From positions 1 to 35,282 of the forward strand of contig NZ_VCJS01000127.1 of assembly GCF_005893125.1 (NCBI RefSeq): 35,282 bases of DNA. Reading direction: 5' to 3'. The DNA is from Nonomuraea basaltis. Its GTDB lineage: Bacteria; Actinomycetota; Actinomycetes; Streptosporangiales; Streptosporangiaceae. The position numbers and the translations under genes are program-made. Below, piece after piece: positions 31,534 to 35,282 of the stretch. Each line of letters begins with the position of its first letter. Positions within the stretch are counted from its first letter, which is position 1. Below the pieces are notes generated by a model. That model was given only the letters and a program-made list of their open reading frames with translations, was not told where the DNA came from and did no database searches.

Positions 31534-32325
31534 CTATTCCTCATGCGTGACGGCGGTGCCGGTGGCGTCGGCGGAGCGGTGTGTCTCGGTGTTCCGGTCG
31601 GCGATCAAGGCCTCGATGCCGGCCAGGATCCGGTCCAGGCCGAACTCGACGTCGCTGGGGGGCAGTTCGTCTTCGATGTAGTCGGTGTTCGCCATCAGTG
31701 CGGCTGTTCTGGGAAAGCCGCGCTCTCTGAGGAGTGACTGCAGGAAGCCGATGGCCGAGGTCATCGCCGCGGTTTCTGCGGATTCGTGGAGGTTGCGGGC
31801 CAGGCGTGCGGTGCTGCGCGCGTAGCCGTCGAGGAGCAGCGCGCAGCCTAGTGTGTCGCGATCGTTCAGGCCGGAGCCGGTCATGCCGTCCATGAAGACC
31901 TCGAGCCAGCCGACCAGGTGGGGTGTCATAGGGGCCGCGTTGACGGGCAGGTCGAGCAGCCATGGGTGGACCCGGTAACGGTCGATCATGGCGCGGGTCC
32001 ACTCGGTGGCGGCGGCCCGCCAGTTCGCGGCCTGTCGTACGGCTTGCGGGGGCGGGCCCCAGCCGGCTTCGGCGAGCAGCACGAGCAGTTCCTCTTTGGA
32101 CTGGACATAGCGGTAGAGGGCGTTGGCGGTGATGCCCAGGCGGCCGGCGATCTTGGGCATGGACAGTCCGGCGAAGCCGTCGGTGTCGGCGACCTCGACG
32201 GCGACCTCGACGATCTGCTCGACGCTGTAGGCCGGTTTGGGGCCGCGCCGTCGCGTGGCCGGGGTGAGCCCCCAGGCCAGTGCTGTGCCGGGTGGTAGTT
32301 GCGCCTGTTCCTTGTCCTCAGCCAC
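31534..32325 (-). CDS. TetR-family transcriptional regulator
   Basis: A 263-aa repressor. The N-terminal helix-turn-helix is at residues about 38-80 (I-V-E-V-A-V-E-V-A, then M-P-K-I-A-G-R-L-G-I-T-A-N-A-L-Y-R-Y-V); the C-terminal part resembles TetR_C domains of the TetR/ActII type, with W-T-R-A-M and H-P-W-L-L-D. The start is a GTG at 32325. The divergent gene it would normally control is reduced to a short frame at 32402. It could alternatively act on distant genes. Confidence 0.85.
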   Translation of the reverse strand: MAEDKEQAQLPPGTALAWGLTPATRRRGPKPAYSVEQIVEVAVEVADTDGFAGLSMPKIAGRLGITANALYRYVQSKEELLVLLAEAGWGPPPQAVRQAANWRAAATEWTRAMIDRYRVHPWLLDLPVNAAPMTPHLVGWLEVFMDGMTGSGLNDRDTLGCALLLDGYARSTARLARNLHESAETAAMTSAIGFLQSLLRERGFPRTAALMANTDYIEDELPPSDVEFGLDRILAGIEALIADRNTETHRSADATGTAVTHEE

Positions 32326-32401
32326 AGTGCATCATCCCATCGACACAGAAACTGTTCATGCCTTACACTAATTCTTGTTGATCACTACGGGGAGGCTAAA
32401 A

Positions 32402-32650
32402 GTGAGTGGTTCGTACCGCGCGGGGATGCTGCTGCGGCGCCTGCTCGGGAGATGTGTGGGGCGGCCAGGGCCTGCCGCCACGTCGTCCGTGATCCGGCTA
32501 TGGCGACAGGAGGGCATCCTGTGTGGCGAGGGAGGGCACCCTGATCACGCCGACTCGGTCACGCGGCTGCGCCTGGGCCCGGCAGCAGGTCGACGTCGCC
32601 GGCGTGCATCGGCTCGCCGCAGTGGGCGCAGCGCAGGTCGGCACGGCTGA
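32402..32650 (+). pseudogene. Short frame with strong ribosome site, divergent from tetR
   Basis: A GTG at 32402 is preceded by GGGGAGG at seven bases, better than most starts here, and lies divergent from the TetR gene. The frame gives 82 residues, Arg-rich beyond about residue 50 and overlapping the convergent HxlR gene. No family is recognised. It may be the first part of the natural TetR target truncated by deletion. Confidence 0.25.
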
Positions 32651-33011
32651 TCTCGCCGCACGCGTGGTGGCGGTAGAGCACGGGCGGCCCGGCCTCGCCC
32701 GCGAGCCACCTGTCGCCCCAGCTGGTCATGGCCATGATCAGGTCGACCAGCTCGGCGCCCTTGGCCGTCAGGTGGTACTCGTAGCGCGGCCGATTGTCGT
32801 AGGGACGGCGCTCGAGCACGCCCTGGTCGACGAGGTGGTTGAGCCGCTCGGTCAGCACCTTGCGCGAGATCCCGAGGTCGGCCTGGATCTGCTCGAACCG
32901 ACTCATGCCGACCCACACGTCCCGCAGGATCAGCGGCGACCAGGGCTCTCCGATCACGTCGAGGGTGCGCGCGATGGAGCAGGCCATCTCCCCGAACTTG
33001 GTGCGTTGCAT
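32559..33011 (-). CDS. HxlR-family transcriptional regulator
   Basis: A 150-aa winged-helix regulator. The family pattern is complete: A-C-S-I-A-R-T-L-D-V-I-G-E-P-W-S, then F-E-Q-I-Q-A-D-L-G-I-S-R-K-V-L-T-E-R-L, and Y-E-Y-H-L-T-A-K-G. The C-terminal tail carries H-H-A-C-G and C-A-H-C-G, a likely zinc-binding cysteine group. It starts at an ATG and is divergent from the RibD_C reductase gene with a 91-bp shared promoter region holding repeated operator-like sites. HxlR proteins often sense electrophiles or aldehydes. Confidence 0.88.
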   Translation of the reverse strand: MQRTKFGEMACSIARTLDVIGEPWSPLILRDVWVGMSRFEQIQADLGISRKVLTERLNHLVDQGVLERRPYDNRPRYEYHLTAKGAELVDLIMAMTSWGDRWLAGEAGPPVLYRHHACGEISRADLRCAHCGEPMHAGDVDLLPGPGAAA

Positions 33012-33030
33012 GAGATCAGTCTAGCAAATG

Positions 33031-33085
33031 GAGTTCCCTCAAGGAACTCTGGATGCTACGGTCATGAAGTCTCTTGAAGGAACTC
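33031..33085. promoter_or_regulatory. Divergent operator region between hxlR and the RibD_C gene
   Basis: A perfect inverted repeat GAGTTCC-5-GGAACTC occupies 33031-33049. The half-site AAGGAACTC at 33041-33049 recurs at 33077-33085, 36 bp downstream on the same face spacing. These are the best candidates for HxlR binding sites controlling both genes. Confidence 0.6.
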
Positions 33086-33102
33086 AAGAAGGGAGTCGCA
33101 AG

Positions 33103-33696
33103 ATGAGCAAGGTCATCAGCGCCCACGCGGTATCGGTCGACGGATACATCACCGGACGCGACCCGGGCGCCGGGCGCGGACTCGGCGACGGAACGATGCT
33201 GTTCGACTGGTACTTCAACGGCGACACGCCCAGCCAGGTGTTCGACGGATTCAAGCTGAGCGCGCCCAGCGCCCGCCTCTTCGACACCCTCGCCGGACGC
33301 GTGGGCGCGATCGTGGCAGGACGCACCACCTACGACGACTCCGACCATTTCGGAGGCGGCAGCCCGCACCCCACAGCCCGGCTGCACGTCCTCAGCCACC
33401 GGCCGGCGCCGGAGATCAGCGAACGGCAGACCCTCATCACCACCGGCATCCAGGACGCCATCGCCGCGGCCCGCGAGGCCGCCGGCGACAAGGACGTCGG
33501 CCTCATGGGCGGCGGCGTCGCGACCGAGGCCTTGAAGGCCGGGCTCGTCGATGAGGTGATCCTCCACCAGGTGCCCGTCCTGCTCGGCGGCGGCCGCCCC
33601 TTCTTCCAGGAACTGCCCGAGCACGTGCACCTGCGGCTGCTGGAGGCCGTCCCCGCCCCCGGCGTCACCCACCTCCACTACCAGGTGGCCCGATGA
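33103..33696 (+). CDS. Dihydrofolate-reductase-like (RibD_C) family protein
   Basis: A 197-aa NADPH-binding reductase-fold protein of the RibD C-terminal family (PF01872). Typical features: S-V-D-G-Y-I-T-G near the N-terminus, V-A-G-R-T-T-Y, L-M-G-G-G-V-A-T and P-V-L-L-G-G-G-R-P-F-F. Stand-alone members are small oxidoreductases of mostly unknown substrate. The ATG at 33103 is preceded by AGGGAG; the frame's earlier ATG at 33028 lies inside the operator region. It is co-transcribed with the next gene (ATGA overlap). Confidence 0.88.
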   Translation: MSKVISAHAVSVDGYITGRDPGAGRGLGDGTMLFDWYFNGDTPSQVFDGFKLSAPSARLFDTLAGRVGAIVAGRTTYDDSDHFGGGSPHPTARLHVLSHRPAPEISERQTLITTGIQDAIAAAREAAGDKDVGLMGGGVATEALKAGLVDEVILHQVPVLLGGGRPFFQELPEHVHLRLLEAVPAPGVTHLHYQVAR

Positions 33697-34613
33697 TCCT
33701 CATCACCGGCGGGCTCGGCATGATCGGCGCCCACACCGCCCGCGCGCTCGCCGACCTCGGACACCAGGTCGTCGTCACCACCCACCGCCGCAGCGAGGTC
33801 CCCTCCTTCCTCGCCGGCCGGGTCAGCGTGGAACCCCTCGACGTCACCGACCGGGACGCCTTCCTCGCCCTGGCCGATCGTCACGCCGTCAGCGACATCG
33901 TCCACCTCGCCGGCACCATCCCCGACCACGACCCGGTCGGCTACTTCCGCACGGACACGACCGGCCTGCTCAACGCGCTGGAGGCCGCCCGTACCTGGGG
34001 CGTGCGCAGGTTCGCCGTCGCCAGCAGCATCGGCGTCTACATCGGCCGGACCGAGACCCGCCGGCACGAGGAGCTCGCGCTGCCCACTGCGCAGTTGCCG
34101 CACCTGATCGTCGCCTTCAAGAAGGCCGTCGAGCCACTGACCACGCACAGCCTCCAGGGCAGCGGTGTCCAGCCGGTCGTGCTCCGGATCGGGAGCATCT
34201 GGGGACCGCTGATGGACCCGGAATCACCGTTCAACCACATCCCGCCGTACATCAACGCCGTGCTCCGCGGTGAGCAGCCGCGGCCGCTGTACGCCGACGA
34301 CGGCGGTGACCGCTGCTACGCACCCGACGCCGGGCGCGCGATCGCCCTGCTGACGACCGCGCAAACCCTGCGGCACACCACCTACAACGTCTCCAGCGGC
34401 CGGCCGTTCACCAACCGCCAGCTCGCCGACGCCCTGCAGGCGATCATCCCCGGCCTGCGGCTCGACCTGCTGCCCGGACGGCAGGACGGCCCCGGCGACG
34501 ACCCCTACCTCGACATCACCCGGCTCACCCACGACACCGGCTTCACGCCGGCCTTCGACATCGCCGCGGCGGTCGCCGACTACGTCGCGTGGCGCGCCGA
34601 CAACCTCCGCTAG
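33693..34613 (+). CDS. NAD-dependent epimerase/dehydratase (extended SDR)
   Basis: A 306-aa extended short-chain dehydrogenase. The nucleotide-binding motif I-T-G-G-L-G-M-I-G lies at residues 4-12, L-D-V-T-D at about 49, and H-L-A-G-T in the usual place. The active-site Ser is in A-S-S-I-G-V-Y, but the catalytic Tyr of YxxxK is replaced: the segment reads I-V-A-F-K-K, with Ile at the Tyr position. The ATG overlaps the upstream stop. NAD(P) binding seems intact; classical epimerase chemistry may not be. Confidence 0.85.
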   Translation: MILITGGLGMIGAHTARALADLGHQVVVTTHRRSEVPSFLAGRVSVEPLDVTDRDAFLALADRHAVSDIVHLAGTIPDHDPVGYFRTDTTGLLNALEAARTWGVRRFAVASSIGVYIGRTETRRHEELALPTAQLPHLIVAFKKAVEPLTTHSLQGSGVQPVVLRIGSIWGPLMDPESPFNHIPPYINAVLRGEQPRPLYADDGGDRCYAPDAGRAIALLTTAQTLRHTTYNVSSGRPFTNRQLADALQAIIPGLRLDLLPGRQDGPGDDPYLDITRLTHDTGFTPAFDIAAAVADYVAWRADNLR

Positions 34614-34614
34614 A

Positions 34615-34797
34615 ACGCCCCGTCACGGTGGGCGGCTACCCGGGGCTGAGCGCCGTGCTGCTGGCGCCGCTGATGCAGCAGTTCCGGCGGCTGCACCCCG
34701 GGGTCACGGTGGTGCTGCACGAGGGCGATCCGCTGCAGCTGGAGGAGGCCATCGTGCACGGCGAGGTGGACATCGCGCTTGCGCACCTCGGACGTGC
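34615..34797 (+). pseudogene. LysR-family substrate-binding-domain fragment
   Basis: About 60 codons right after the epimerase stop encode V-T-V-G-G-Y-P-G-L-S, then Q-F-R-R-L-H-P-G-V-T-V-V-L-H-E-G, and H-G-E-V-D-I-A-L-A, the first part of a LysR substrate-binding domain. The helix-turn-helix domain and the rest are missing, and after 34797 the frame loses similarity. Confidence 0.6.
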
Positions 34798-35257
34798 CCC
34801 AGGTGCACCACAACGTGCGCATGAGCGCTCCTCCGACTTGGCGTTGGTACGTCCGTCGGAGGTCTTCTCCGCCCGCGGCGTCGCGGACCGACCGCGCCGG
34901 GCCCCGAGGCGGGTCCGTGATGACGACGCGACCGCGAAGGAGTACTCCCCTCCACTTCGCCTGCGATCATACATACCGAATCGCGGCCTTGCGCCGCTGC
35001 CCCAGCGCGAACCCATGGAACCGGCCCGTCGACACCATGAACTCCAAGCGTCTGCGATTCTCTGTGTTTGCCTGAGGATTTCCGGCATTCCGGGCGGGCG
35101 TGGCGCGTGGCGGGCCGTCTCCGTACCCTCCGAGGGGGAGTACGGGGGTGGCTGTGACGCGGTGGAAGCCGGTCCGGTGGTGAGGATCGCGTACAGGCCC
35201 TGTACGCCCCGCCGGTGGGCGGGGCGCCTGGGGTGCCTGGCCCGCCGGACGCTGTCC
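34798..35257. other. Non-coding contig end with palindromes
   Basis: No convincing gene. Inverted repeats include GGAGTACTCC (34939-34948) nested between GCGAAG and CTTCGC, CCGTAC/GTACGG arms at 35121-35145, and the 15-bp perfect repeat GTACAGG-C-CCTGTAC at 35191-35205. The GTAC-centred motifs suggest a shared regulator site, but the downstream gene is outside the window. Confidence 0.4.
35205..35226. terminator. Strong GC hairpin near window end
   Basis: Perfect 9-bp stem CGCCCCGCC / GGCGGGGCG with a 4-nt loop, directly touching the GTACAGG palindrome. Stable enough to terminate or pause transcription, though without a U-tract. Confidence 0.4.
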
Positions 35258-35282
35258 CTGTCTCTTATTCCCATCTGACGTT
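35258..35282. other. Nextera transposase adapter read-through (assembly artefact)
   Basis: From 35258 the sequence reads CTGTCTCTTAT, four bases (TCCC instead of ACAC), then ATCTGACG: 21 of 23 bases of the Nextera mosaic-end adapter. This is not genomic DNA. Confidence 0.9.

Noticed and set aside
1..35282. CRISPR arrays, tRNA or rRNA genes
   Set aside because: No regularly spaced repeats, cloverleaf-like segments or rRNA-like sequence were found.

Overview
The window is high-GC DNA with GTG starts, ATGA/GTGA stop-start overlaps and dense ROK, TetR, HxlR, IclR and LuxR regulators. This fits a filamentous actinomycete, perhaps Streptosporangiales (family placement is a guess). It looks like a whole draft-assembly contig: the left edge lies inside a repeated regulator gene and the last 23 bases match the Nextera transposase adapter. 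No tRNA, rRNA or CRISPR was seen.

Layout. (1) 1-5349: a truncated LuxR-type regulator, a BNR/sialidase-like fragment, an AlkD-like DNA-repair protein, a GNAT fragment, an aldo/keto reductase behind a MerR-type operator, a second 98-99% identical piece of the LuxR gene, and a DUF1835 protein. (2) 5570-14557, minus strand: a tightly coupled nine-gene operon with a SsuABC/NMT1-type ABC importer, a RutA-like flavin monooxygenase, a RutB-like cysteine hydrolase, an NtaA/DszA/RcaE-type flavin monooxygenase, an MFS transporter fused to a riboflavin-kinase domain, and two flavin reductases. (3) 14765-15313: an unknown small protein and an IS256-type transposase scrap. (4) 15348-25325, minus strand: a sugar-type ABC importer, type-B carboxylesterase, ROK regulator, pyranose-2-oxidase-like GMC oxidase, nucleobase/nucleoside deaminase, TIM-barrel isomerase/epimerase and IPNS-like dioxygenase. 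(5) 26087-28526: pyrophosphatase, then decayed catabolic genes (frameshifted amidase, SHMT fragment, IclR-FAH chimera). (6) 28537-34613: a large FAD/Fe-S dehydrogenase, TetR, HxlR with a divergent RibD_C reductase and an NAD-dependent epimerase. (7) 34615-35282: a LysR fragment, palindromes and adapter sequence.

The most interesting part is region 2. A flavokinase domain (makes FMN), two flavin reductases (make FMNH2), a class-C monooxygenase of the superfamily that includes riboflavin lyase, and a RutA/RutB pair that opens uracil-like rings together suggest a pathway taking up and dismantling a flavin or other fused pyrimidine. A working model is riboflavin to lumichrome, then oxidative opening of the alloxazine pyrimidine ring. 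The simpler alternative is that the kinase and reductases only supply FMNH2 for monooxygenases acting on another N- or S-containing compound.

Region 4 resembles 3-keto-glycoside chemistry: an importer brings in a glycoside, an esterase trims it, a P2Ox-like enzyme with the covalent-FAD histidine oxidises the sugar, and a TIM-barrel enzyme may cleave it. The deaminase and the Fe(II)/2-oxoglutarate-type enzyme suggest a heterocyclic aglycone. Substrates are not determined by sequence alone.
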